This document shows positions 11,940 to 22,672 of a stretch of DNA of 64,000 nt, piece after piece (within the stretch, counting starts at the first letter, position 1; each line of letters starts with the position of its first letter). The stretch comes from Chalciporus piperatus (taxonomy: Eukaryota; Basidiomycota; Agaricomycetes; Boletales; Boletaceae). The stretch is from NCBI GenBank assembly GCA_038093975.1, contig JBBPTG010000027.1:124001-188000 (forward strand), in the 5' to 3' direction. The notes below the pieces were generated by a model that had not been told where the DNA came from, searched no databases, and worked only from the letters and a program-made list of their open reading frames with translations. Position numbers and translations under genes: made by a program.

Positions 11940-12590
11940 CCCCTGTAACAAACCGGCTTGAGCAATTTCGGCTTCCAGTCATTTGTGAGTGTTACTCCTC
12001 CTCGTTGCTTGCCTTGACTTACAATTCGCGTACAGAACTTGCCGTCGAGTCAGGGATACGTCAGCTTGATCTTTTCCATCATGGTCTCGCAAAGCTCTCC
12101 GCTCGATCGATGTTTCAAAGATGCTGGCCTTGGGCTGCCAGTGGAGTGCCAGTTCTTGATCGAATATATGGCAGATCAGGAGGTCGGGCATGCCCTTTGA
12201 AATGATTTCCAACCCTTCTGTCAATTCGAAGGTCTATTCCCTATGGCCGTTTACTTCATCGCGGGTGTCCCGCAAGCATGGGCTTGGAAACTTTTGTCGC
12301 CCTACTTGTTACCCAACGGACAATCCCGAATCGAGTGGCAGATCTTCCCTAATCTCTACTACATAGAGATCAGTCTGGGTGAACATCTTTTCACCCCCTT
12401 TCTTGCGCCGTGTTCTGGGGAACCCTAACGCCGTCAATGTCAAGCTGCGATATCAACCAATGCCACCGTGGGCCCTATCTGGCCCCGGTTATGCGATATG
12501 GGTGTCGCAGCTCAATGCGACTACACTCCATTGGAAACTCTGCTGCAACTCGTCAACCGGAAGGACGCGTCTTTGGAGACGGTTCTAGGC
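11940..12590 (+). pseudogene. Decayed Rds1-like ferritin-fold gene
   Basis: Fragments of a fungal Rds1-type (stress-response, ferritin-like) secreted protein lie in order in different frames. The piece from about 12041 reads CFKDAGLGLPVECQFLIEY then MADQEVGHAL, after a plausible intron (donor GTGAGT near 11984, acceptor CAG near 12039). It hits a TGA at about 12198; removing one T would restore the expected continuation. From about 12218 the frame QFEGLFPMAVYFIAGVPQAW, then WAWKLLSPY and RIEWQIFPN, matches the family's later part, and SGPGYAIWVSQLNATT near 12480 matches its C-terminus in yet another frame. The roughly 70-90 residues normally lying between the first two blocks are missing: only about 20 nt separate them. 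One frameshift plus an internal deletion cannot be repaired by splicing, so I call a pseudogene. Family recognition is from memory of conserved blocks. Confidence 0.62.
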
Positions 12591-13387
12591 CTAATGCGTG
12601 TTCAGAGATGTTTAATGACCCCGATCCACCTGGAGCAGCCTGGAGCTGACATGAATGACTTATACCCATTGGTAAGTACGCGACCTGGAATCATTGAACA
12701 GTGACCGGGGGGGTATACAGGGATATACCGACAAGGCTCCGCTCCGCCAACTTGGGTGCCTGTGGTACTTAACTTGCTGACTGGCACCGAGCTACATACC
12801 TTACTTGTGCCGAGGGACCCGCGATACAAGTTCTGCTTCCACACAGGGCATGATACAAGTACTCACCAAGTATCTAGCGCCAGCAGGCGCCAACTTGCAA
12901 AGAAAGAGGGATGTCGGGTAGCTTAAACGTTTTTCCTACTAAGCCGGGGTATATCATAACATTTGCTCCATCACAACCAAGGCGCAATATCGTGATAATC
13001 AAGATCATGATTATCGATCGCGATGCGCTGGCAAGGGCGTAGAGATCCTGATTGTACGCTGAAGTGGGTGCGACTCGGTATTCACGATCCGGGTTGGCAA
13101 CCCGCTACGCAGCACTTGACATCGGCGGTGCCCCCGTGCAGAAACTTGAGTGGGCCCAACGGCCTAATTCACTTTGAGAAAATTAGGAACGACTGTGTTT
13201 TTACCTGAGGCTGGGTCAAAGGATGCCAGATGCAAAATGAGGGGACGTTGGCCAACTTGACAGTATAAAATTCCATTCATTTTCAAATTCCGACCACTCG
13301 ATCGTAATAGCATACAACATAAAAAGGGCTTCGCGGTATAATCATACAACGATGGGGGATGATGCTGATGTCACCGAAAGAAAGCAC
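12591..13387. other. Intergenic region, no gene seen
   Basis: Nothing recognisable was found on either strand between the decayed Rds1-like gene and the 3' end of formate dehydrogenase. The last 150 bp are probably the FDH 3' untranslated region. Confidence 0.35.
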
Positions 13388-14947
13388 TCAACGCTGGCCG
13401 TAAGCCTTGGTCTCGTACCCGGTGGCGCCAACGATGACGTTGCCAGCATCCTGGGGCTTGCCAGTCAAGTAGTTCTCAATGATGCTGCGAGTACCAGCAG
13501 CGTAGCGGGCCTGAGCGTCGAGAGTGGTACCAGAGTAGTGAGGAACCATGCCGTTACCACCACCGAGGTGGTTCTTGGCAGTGCGCCAGACGTGGTCACG
13601 GGGAGCGGGCTGGACGTTCCAGACATCACCAGAGTAACCTAGGTATCAAAGATCATCAAATCAGTAAGATCCCCCATGTGTGTGACGAAGGGAAAGTATT
13701 TACCGTTGAGATGGCCGGACTTGAGAGCCTCGGCAACGGCGTCCTTGTCACAGATAGCGCCACGGGCGGTGTTGACGAGCCATGCACCCTTCTTGAAGTG
13801 CTTGAGGAGCTCAGCGTTCACGAGGCCAACGGTACCCTCGTGGAGGGGGCAGTTGACGGTGACGACATCACACTGGGCGACGAACTCCTTGAGGTCCTCG
13901 ACGCGACGAGCGTTGACGGCAGTGGCAGCAGCTGAATTAGACGAAGCGGTGTAAGAGAGGCGGAAGAATTAAAGAACCGAACGACTAACCCTCGGGGAGA
14001 GCAGCGTAGTCGTAGTAGATGAGCTCCTTGCAGTTGAAGGGAAGGAGACGTTGAAGGACACGGTAACCGATACGGCCAGCACCGATGGTGCCAACAACCT
14101 TGCCCTCCAAGTCGAAGGCGTTGCGGGCAACATCAGAGACTTGCCAGTCACCGCGCTCGATCATCTATTCCAAACGGAACAGAGGTGTATCTCAAAACGT
14201 GTATCACTAAATAACCATCTCATTGACACATACCTCGTGGGCGGGGACGAAGTTCCTGACGAGCAGGAGGATGGACATGACGACGTGCTCAGCAACGGAG
14301 ACGACGTTGGAGCCAGAGACCTCCAAAACCTGAACACCTTTCTTGACGGCCTTGTTGAGGTCGATGTGGTCAGAGCCGACACCAGCAGTGACACAGAGCT
14401 TAAGGTTCTTGGCCTGGGCGTAGACGGGGAATGTGTTCACATTAGATGTCCTCAGGTGACAAGGATAGTGATGCTCCATACCTTGTCGAAGAGGTCAGCA
14501 GTGAGGTAACCAGGGTGGAAAGGGGTGGTGATCAAGATTTCAGCCTAAACAAGCACGATCAGTTCCCGCGTGAATAAATTCTAGAGCGATAGACATACAT
14601 CAACGATGTGCTTCTGGAAGTCACTGTCAGGGCCCTCCTTGGAGTCAGTGACCTGTGATCAAGACTGTGTGAGCAAACAAAACTCATTCTGGAAGATAGG
14701 TACACGTACAATGTATTCGTGGCCTTCCTTCTCGAGGTACGAGCGGAGGCCGAGCTGCGCACGTACAGTTAACATCGTTCTCAGTGGTCGGTCGTATCTG
14801 CTCATCGCTCACCTGGTTCTCGATGGTACCGAGAAGACGGGGCTCGCTGTTGGCGGCTTCACCACCACGGTAGAGGATAGCAAGGACCTATGCGACGATA
14901 AGAAACCCAGATCAACTAGGACAACGAGACATCCAGCTAACCTTCAT
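13388..14947 (-). CDS. FDH1: NAD-dependent formate dehydrogenase
   Basis: This enzyme oxidises formate to CO2 with NAD, in fungi often the last step after oxalate decarboxylation. It belongs to the D-2-hydroxyacid dehydrogenase family. Visible motifs: [35 protein letters not shown], the Rossmann glycine motif [40 protein letters not shown] and the C-terminal [20 protein letters not shown] with the catalytic His ([17 protein letters not shown]). There is no mitochondrial presequence, so a cytosolic enzyme of about 360 residues is inferred. The first coding exon is only ATGAAG (14942-14947), followed by a phase-0 intron ending at about 14888; at least five further introns are present. The stop is TGA at 13388-13390. 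The downstream neighbour is the Rds1-like relic; the upstream one is the EXS-domain gene. Confidence 0.93.
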
Positions 14948-15011
14948 TTTTCTTGGTGGAGTAGAGAGTGAGGAAGAGATGTGTTGATCTGGCCCCTCAT
15001 ACTTCACCCAG

Positions 15012-15021
15012 CTTTTATACC
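15012..15021 (-). promoter_or_regulatory. TATA box of formate dehydrogenase gene
   Basis: The minus strand reads GGTATAAAAGC here, a near-consensus TATA box about 65 bp before the start codon at 14947. This suits a highly expressed or inducible gene. Confidence 0.5.
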
Positions 15022-15804
15022 GTGACCAGGATATGGTTCATGTGTGTGCGCACGGACTACCAGGGGGCTACCATGGAAGACGTCAGCTGACAACTGTGAA
15101 GCCGTTGAGAAATATTTCACTTCTAGATTTAGTTCCTCCAAGGACGAGGGTAGGGTTCACGTGGCGCCCGATTTCCAACCGGAATCATCCTAATGTGCTG
15201 TCCGGCGGAGTATCCGAGTTGATCGAATCAACGCCCTGCAAACAGACGAGTTGGCACCGTGTGCCCAAACGGACGAGGAAACCTGTAAAAGGCAGAAATC
15301 GGGTGTTGTCGGCGATGTTTCCCTCCATAATGAAAAATACCCCATACTTCAGGAAGCCTGATTATTCGACGAGCAGGAGTATCCCGGGATCATGAAGATA
15401 ATGATAGTTGACTTCGATCACTGATGTAGGGGGCCGACGGAACCCAACGGTTCAGCACCCCGCTTACGAACCATTGTCCCACGAGGTCGCGAACTCCTTT
15501 CTCGGGCTCGAGGAGGTCGAGATGGTACGGTTAATTAATTTTACAGAATCGGAGGTTCCCGGGCGGTCTGAGGGTGTTGTGTCCTAGGATAGTTAATAAT
15601 CATCAGCGGGATCATGTGCTGGAGGATCGTGACATTCCGGAAAGTGTTCCAGGAAAACTTCACCATATGAAACAAAGTGAATTCGCCCGCGGTATGATTA
15701 TAACTGACATCTATCCTTTAGAGGAATCAGACGGTCACCTTAGATGACCAGAAAGCGGGAACTCACTACAATATCACCCGATGTCTAATACAAGGCACAA
15801 GGCA
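15022..15804. other. FDH promoter and EXS gene 3' flank
   Basis: No coding region recognised. It should contain upstream control sites of the formate dehydrogenase gene and the transcript end of the EXS-domain gene. Confidence 0.4.
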
Positions 15805-17363
15805 TCAATTGAGCGCTTCCCCTTTGCTGTGCGCATGGAGGAGTTCTATGTCTTCGGGTGTAGTATCGTCTCCTACAATGCGCGTCTTATCCTTGCCTCT
15901 CCTGACAACTTCCCATTCTACGCGAAGAAAGACCCAAATCCATCTGCGCAACACTTCCGCCATTTCGAGCCAGAAGATCAACCCGCTACCTTCTGACTGC
16001 GAGTAGAGATGGCTTGATAGTTTGATGGACCATGTCATTCGGAGTACGAAATTCAAGAAGATGACCATGGGGTATACTAGAAGGGGGTAGAGGAGGACCG
16101 GACGGAGTCCATACGGATACGAGATGCTACGGCGCCCTGTGGCGTCAGACGCCGTCGAGGATGGCGAAACGAAAGGATCGGGAGACGAGACTCCATGTGG
16201 CGACCCGCTGATTGATGCAGGATTTATGTGTCGCAACGGAAGCCCCTGTGCCCTTGGCGGTTTCACCCGTGACTCGCGAGAGGTCAGAAGGTCAAGACCC
16301 CAGTCATTAGTCAGATCCCACCAGAATGAGTACAAGGAGTTGATGACCGCAAACATGAGCCTAAGAAAGTAACATAGGCCAAACTACCATAAGAGGTGCA
16401 AGAACGACGTACCAAAGACGGAAGAGGGGGTGCTCGCCATGCCATCCTTCTCGCTTGACCGAATGATGGTAAGTTTTCTCGAGATCTGATATCACCAATC
16501 TCTGCGCGGCCGATAGGAAGATGACAGGAAAAGACGACGCGTATTTGATGGCATTGAAGAGGGGCCGGCGGCCGGAGTTTGTCGGAGAACGATACTCGGT
16601 AAGACATTGGCGAAAACGGATCAGGTAAGGTAGACTGCCATCTCTCAGCGTGAAAGAAACTAGGTTTTAGATGTCGTATCATACCTCATGAGGGTTGGTA
16701 GTATCCACTGGGACCACCCATCCTGAGCTGGCAGTTCAAACAAACTACCTCCCGGAAGTAGCATGCATAACGACAGCCACATATCGCCGAGCACTTTTGC
16801 AGATGAAGTCAAGACGTCTGCAAATACGACGTCTGAAAAATATATGATATTGTCGGAAGATGGGAAGAGGCACCTCCCAGCGGTGCTAAAAGAGGTCCGG
16901 GATCAAATCCACGCGTTCAAAGTGTAGGGGTAAGGACTCACAAGAGAAACCAGTCGCGCTCGCGTTTGTGGAGGACATCATACGGGCACACGAGCACCGT
17001 AATCACCCCAAGGATGCATACCCCAGGGATATATCTGAATGTGTCGACGAGAGCGATCTCCGACCGCGTTGCTGCTCTAAAGACAAACCATGCAGCAAGA
17101 CACCAGCCAGCATACATGATGAATAGTCGGTACACCGGCGTGTAGAAAGAACGGGCTGAAAGCCGTCCACCTGAGGAGGGTGACCGGAGAGGGAGATGTG
17201 TGTTGCTTGCGTAGAAATCAAGTGCGCCAGGTCCATCGACACCCAGGAACTGCAGCCCATGTAGATTCGTTGCCCATCCCAGGATACCTAACCCGGCCAG
17301 AAATAGGACGCGGTAGGGAAGTGGAAACGTGACCGCAAGAGGTATTTCGGCGTCGACGTACAT
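15805..17363 (-). CDS. EXS-domain membrane protein (ERD1/XPR1-SYG1 type)
   Basis: EXS-domain proteins are multi-pass membrane proteins; yeast Erd1 recycles phosphate from the Golgi and affects retention of lumenal proteins, while XPR1/Syg1 exports phosphate. The protein begins with hydrophobic segments (PLPYRVLFLAGLGILGW, FIMYAGWCLAAWFVF, YIPGVCILGVITVLVCPYDV) and has no SPX domain, so the Erd1 subtype is more likely. EXS blocks follow: DVVFADVLTSSAKVLGDMW, LPYLIRFRQCLTEY, LFNAIKYASSFPVIFLSAAQ, AVINSLYSFWWDLTNDWGL and LEMAEVLRRWIWVFLRVEWE. Four exons were joined; for example a GTGAGT intron after RERDWFL and a GTACGT intron just before LMFAVINS. The ATG at 17361-17363 is the first in frame; the gene is divergent from SNU23. 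Confidence 0.85.
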
Positions 17364-17552
17364 CACGGTGTTGACCACAGATTATGGTGTGGTTTAGAAC
17401 ATGCGTACGAACTGTCTGGAAAATGATCAGGACGAGGAGGAGGACGTGGAGCAAAATGTACTGTGCCGAGACTGCGCCCGCGTCTGATTGGAAGCGCAGT
17501 TGTAGACCACCACATGATCACGTAAGCAACACATTGTAGCTCAACCTCCATC
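17364..17552. promoter_or_regulatory. Short divergent promoter, EXS gene / SNU23
   Basis: Only 189 bp separate the two start codons, so the two genes probably share one bidirectional promoter. No TATA box stands out. Confidence 0.4.
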
Positions 17553-18334
17553 ATGGCAGACAAGACCGGGGCATACACCTCAAAGGCTGGCGATACAGAC
17601 TTTAGAAAGAAATGGGACAAGCAGGAATACGCAGATCGAGCACGGAAGAAAGATGACGAAGAGAGGGAGAGAATGAAGGACAACGAGGAGCGCATGAAGC
17701 AGGGTACGCACAACGCTCGTCCCAACCTCTCGCACTCAACTAACCTCCCGACTGCAGGTAAAAAACCGCGCAAAGGGAGAAATGAGGATCTTCCAAAACC
17801 AACAGAGCTCATGAAACGTCGTGAGGGGTCGTTGGACCTTGACAAGAACCTGGGTAAGACGATGGTCGTACAGAATCCAGGAGGTCGAGGTCCCGGCCAA
17901 CCTGGTTTCTACTGTGAGACTTGCAATCGGACGTACAAGGATACGACTGGATACTTGGACCATGTCAACAGCAGGTCTCGTACGTTCATCTGTCTCCGTA
18001 TTTTTGGCACGAGAGCTCACTGAGATATCTAGACCTCCGGAATTTGGGGCAAACAACCCGTTTAGAGCGTTCAACGCTGGAACAGGTTCGCGCGCGGATA
18101 GCCTATCTACGAGAGAAGACCAAAGAAGCATCCACTGCGAAATCATTCGATTTCGACAAACGAATAGCCGAGGTCAAGGCTCAGGAGGCGGCTCGACGTG
18201 ACGAGAAAAAGGCCCAGAAACAAGCCCAGAAAGAACAAGCGCGAATACTTCTCGCCAAAGAGTCTAACATGGAAGTCGACAGCGAAATGGCGGCCGTCAT
18301 GGGCTTTGGAGGATTTGGGTCAACCAAGAAATGA
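17553..18334 (+). CDS. SNU23: U4/U6.U5 tri-snRNP zinc-finger protein (SNU23/ZMAT2)
   Basis: Snu23/ZMAT2 is a B-complex-specific spliceosomal protein that sits near the 5' splice site duplex before activation. Three exons join at GTACGC/GCAG (17704-17757) and GTACGT/CTAG (about 17982-18032) to give about 224 residues. The N-terminus (DFRKKWDKQEYADRARKKDD) and the PKPTELMKRREGSLDLDKNL block are characteristic. A single U1-type C2H2 finger FYCETCNRTYKDTTGYLDH plus VNSRSH follows; the second intron cuts inside the last histidine codon. A Lys/Glu-rich helix with KAQKQAQKEQARI and the ending VMGFGGFGSTKK complete it, matching the family's usual length and C-terminus. Confidence 0.93.
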
Positions 18335-18517
18335 CTGTCTCGTCGGTCCTGGAGGCCTTGCACTTTGTATCTGTACTCTGACACCCTGTATTTCTATGAT
18401 TCTATATGACACCATTACGCCTCATACTTTTCTACGATCCTTTATACTCTAGATGACAACAGGTATAGTACACGTGCTCTTCATTTCTCCGCTATCGCTC
18501 ACCTAGCAGTATCCCTT

Positions 18518-21500
18518 TCAAGCTTTTACCAATACCAACAAGAACTTAACATCAGCGACCTCTTGTTCCTCCTCGATGATCGCACTTCCGCCTTTCCGCT
18601 CCTGAATATCAGCGGGGACGCTCCTCACCGTCTTTTGAATAATCTCGGCGTGCGCCTTGACAGCATCAAGCAATTCCGCGCCCGACCCGCCTTCGAACTT
18701 GTAGTAAACCTCGACGTCATCCGTAGCTTGTAACCCAGCCTTCTTCCTCAACTTTTGCACTCGATTGATCATCTCCCTCGCGAGCCACTCTCCCATCAAC
18801 TCGGGGTGAACCTGAATGTCCAGTCTCACCACCACATCGTTGTCTGTATGCGTCGAGTATTGACCCTCGGATGCAGGCGGCAACTCGAGGTACCGTTGTA
18901 CCGTCAAGTCGCCCGCAACGAGCTCGATGCCGTCTACCGTGAGTTTGCCAGTGTCGACGTACGCTTTGACAGCGTCGCTGGGGACAGCGGGGAGTGCGTT
19001 CTTGACACGGCCGAGTTCTTTGCGAAGTTTGCGACCGAGGACACCCCAGTCGGCGACAGCGCGGTACCGAACGCCAGACATGGTTTCATCAGAGGTGAAG
19101 ACGACGTCTTGTACGTTAAGCTCAGAAAGGATGTAACGCTGGAGGGATGTCACATCTGCGATGTATTGTGCGTCGGGGTGGAACACCAGAAGTTCTTTCA
19201 GAGGCGTCTGTCAAGCGACATCAGTTTCGACCCTTCTGGATGGACGAAGAAATTTAAAAAAAAAACCAACCTTGAGAGAGAGGCTATGTCTCTCGCGGAT
19301 GTTACGCGTCAACTCAATGACGGCTTTCATCCGCTGTACCTGTCGCTCGATCTCGACATCGAAATATTCGTTCTTGACTTCGGGGAAGCTGAGGAAGTGG
19401 ATTGAACGAGGATCAGGGACAGATGGATCTTCTGGTATGTAGTCCCGTAACGTCTGGTAAAGGTTCTCCGTCAAGAATGGCGTATACGAAGACTATGACG
19501 TGTAGCATTCCCTCATCAGCACTATACAACAGACCGCCTTCGCGATGATGACTCACCATCGTACGACACAAAGTGAGCAAGGTCTCGAACAAGGTGTTCA
19601 ACGCAGCAATAGTATCCTCCGTACCGTCCTCGCCCTTCAATCGGCGTCTGTTGAATCGAATGTACCAGTTTGTCAGCTCATCGACGAGGTCCAAGAGACG
19701 CGGGAGGATGCTGTAAAGCCTGTATGCCGCCATTTCCTCGCGGAAGAGCAAGATGAGGGATTGACAACGAGCGAGGATCCAGCGATCCATGACATTGTTC
19801 GAAAGAGGTGCATGAGGATTATATTTGAACTCGATGCCCGTGGTCTTCTGTAGCAGGGTGGCTTGGCCGAGGAAGAAACGGAAGGCATTGACCCAGGGGA
19901 GCATGACACGAGAGACGACATCATGAACACCCTCCTCACGGAACCGAAGGTTCTCTCCACGGACGATGGGCGAGTTAACGAGGAACATCCTAGAGGACCA
20001 CATCAGTCTCAGATCAATCAACCTGAGCAGGGACACAAACCTGACTGCATCGGCACCATACTTGTCGAACATAAGGTTGGGATCGGGGTAGTTCCTGAGA
20101 CTCTTACTCATCTTCTTACCATCAGCGGCGAGGACGAGACCAGTGACGATCAAGTTCTTCCATGGCGCTCTACCAAAGAGGTGAGTTGATAACACCAGCA
20201 AAGTGTAGAACCACCCTCTCGTCTGATCAATGCCTTCAGATACGAAGTCGCCAGGGAAGTTCTTCTCGAAGAACTCCTTGTTCTCGAATGGGTAGTGCAC
20301 TTGCGCGTATGGCATGCTGATCTCGTGTCATTCTTCGTCACGGAAGCGTCACAGGATAATGCGTGCTCACCTTCCTGACTCGAACCAACAGTCGAATACT
20401 TCCTCAACTCGTTTGAGAATACCCTTGCCCTTTTGCGAGGGGATCGTGAGGTGGTCGATCTTTTCCCGATGGATATCGGTGATGCCGGTTGCACCGGTCA
20501 ACCGTTCCAGTTCCTCAATGGAACCAATGGCGACAATCTGACATATATGTCTATCACTCATCCATCAGAAAACATGGCAGTTGAACGGACCTCTTCGAAG
20601 TCGTCGCTTGCCCACAATGGTAGTGGTGTACCAAAGTAACGATTTCTTGAGATGTTCCAATCGCGTGCACTGGCAAGCCAGTTGCCGAAGCGATTGTCAC
20701 CAACAGATTGAGGAACCCTGAACCATCCAGTCGGACAACGTATTCGGAAAAGTAGCTTGGATCGCTTACCACAAAGTCTCCTTGTTGTTGGCAACGAGCT
20801 GATCTTTGATGGGTTGCACTCTGACGAACCAAGAGGGTATCGCGCGATAAATCAAGGGTGTACCCGATCTGAAAACGGCATCTAATGTTAGCTTCGACGT
20901 TTCCAGAGGCTGGGGACAACGCACCTCCAACAATACGGGTAAGAGTGCTTGATAGTAGACTGGACTACCAGTCGTCCCTTGGCCTTCAAATGCTTCATGA
21001 TCTCCTTATCTGCCGCCTAAAGGAATGGTGTCCTATAAGTAGAGCCGAATCGGTCAGGCGAGCATTCGCTGGCTGACCTTGACGTGCATGCCTTCGTAGT
21101 CCGTAACGGGTTTCACGAATTTCGCCGCATCGTCCAGAGGGCAGGGTGGTATCTCGTCTGCGGCAATAATGCCGTTTGTTATTGCAATACGATGATCGTC
21201 TTCACCAAAGGCTGGTGCCTGTTGGACAATACCTGTACCGTCCTCGTCCGTGACGTAGGTATCCGTCACGACCACAAAGGCACGATCTTCGTACTACACC
21301 AGACCGCATGGTCAATATTTTAGCTCCTTAATGGATGTCTTGTTCTCACCTGCTCGGTGAAGTACTCAAAGAGGGGAACATATCTCCATCCTTTCATATC
21401 CGAACCCTTGTAGGACCCGACTTTCTTGAATTTTGCTTTCTTGGGATCTTTGTAAAGCGTTCCGAGCAGCTTTTCGCAGAGAATGTAGTTGGTATCCTTC

Positions 21501-22362
21501 TCCTCATCGTGGATTTTGATATACGTGAAATCGGGATGTACGCACAACGCGAGATTCGATGGAAGTGTCCATGGGGTTGTTGTCCATGCGAGAAGGGCTG
21601 TGGTAGGATCGTCAACGAGCGGGAAGGCAACTGTGACCGCGGGATCGTTGACGTCCCGATAGTCGAGCCCGGCCTCGAAGTTGGATAGCGGTGTAGTGCA
21701 TCCTGAAGAGTATGGCATGACACGGGTACCACGATACACCATCTCTTTCTTCCAAAGCTCGGAGAAAGCCCACCAGATACTCTCCATGAAGGTGGTATTC
21801 AGCGTTTTATAATCGTTGTCGAAATCGATCCAACGACCCATGCGTTCCACGGTCGATCGCCATTCTGAGGAATACCTCATGACGATAGCACGACATTCGG
21901 CGTTGTACTTGTCGATGCCCATTTTCAGCACGTCTTCTTTGCCGGTTATGCCGAGCCTCTTATCGATCTCGTGTTCGACGGGAAGACCATGTGTATCCCA
22001 TCCGAACCGACGAGTGACGTGATGACCGGTAACGTGTGCATATCGAGTGACGATGTCCTACAGAGGACACTCAGATATTGTCGTGACACGTCGATGACCG
22101 ATCTGCATACCTTGATGGTACCGGCCAGCAAGTGGCCATAGTGGGGCAAGCCGGTCGCAAAAGGTGGTCCGTCGAAGAAGACGTACTCTGGCTTTCCCTC
22201 AGATAGCTTCAAGCTCGTCTGAAACGCGTCGATCTCGCGCCAATATGCGATGACCTTCTCCTCCTCCTTCGGAAAGTTGAAGGGTTGCGATACTACGCAG
22301 ATCAGTCGGATAGGATGATCAGAATAAAATTACAACGCACTATCATGCTTTGGAAGTGACAT
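18518..22362 (-). CDS. ILS1: Cytosolic isoleucyl-tRNA synthetase
   Basis: This class I synthetase charges tRNA-Ile and edits valine with its CP1 domain. The start [19 protein letters not shown] arises from a 22-nt first exon (22341-22362) and a GTGCGT...CGTAG intron. The ATP-binding HIGH motif appears as [16 protein letters not shown] (about 22110-22160), the editing domain shows [19 protein letters not shown] and [17 protein letters not shown] blocks (about 21260-21600), and the KMSKS loop appears as [17 protein letters not shown] (about 20085-20130). A C-terminal anticodon-binding part with [10 protein letters not shown] and the eukaryote-type tail up to the TGA at 18518-18520 follows. There is no targeting peptide, so this is the cytosolic enzyme. 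It is divergent from the FUSC-like gene. Confidence 0.94.
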
Positions 22363-22672
22363 GGCTGTCTACAGAATGTTGGATTGACAGCAGAGGGTTG
22401 AACCCAGTCCTGGACACAAATCGAAAGAGTCTTTTCGACCAAATGACTCGATCTGAGTGATTTACAGAGGAAAACAAACCGAGATAAAGAACGCACTGTA
22501 ACTCTTCTGCACTCTAGTACACACTAGATCTGTTGTGTGTCGCGGCGATGATCAGATGTGAGTCTAGGTGTTTGTTCAGATCGACTTGATCTGACTCGGA
22601 GTATGAGGCACGTGACCCTCGGATTTGACCCCTGTTTCCGTGTCAGTTTTTATCTGAGACCTGTCTTTTATC
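22363..22672. promoter_or_regulatory. Divergent promoter region, ILS1 / FUSC-like gene
   Basis: A 310-bp stretch between two divergent start codons. No gene is seen in it; it must hold both promoters. Confidence 0.4.
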
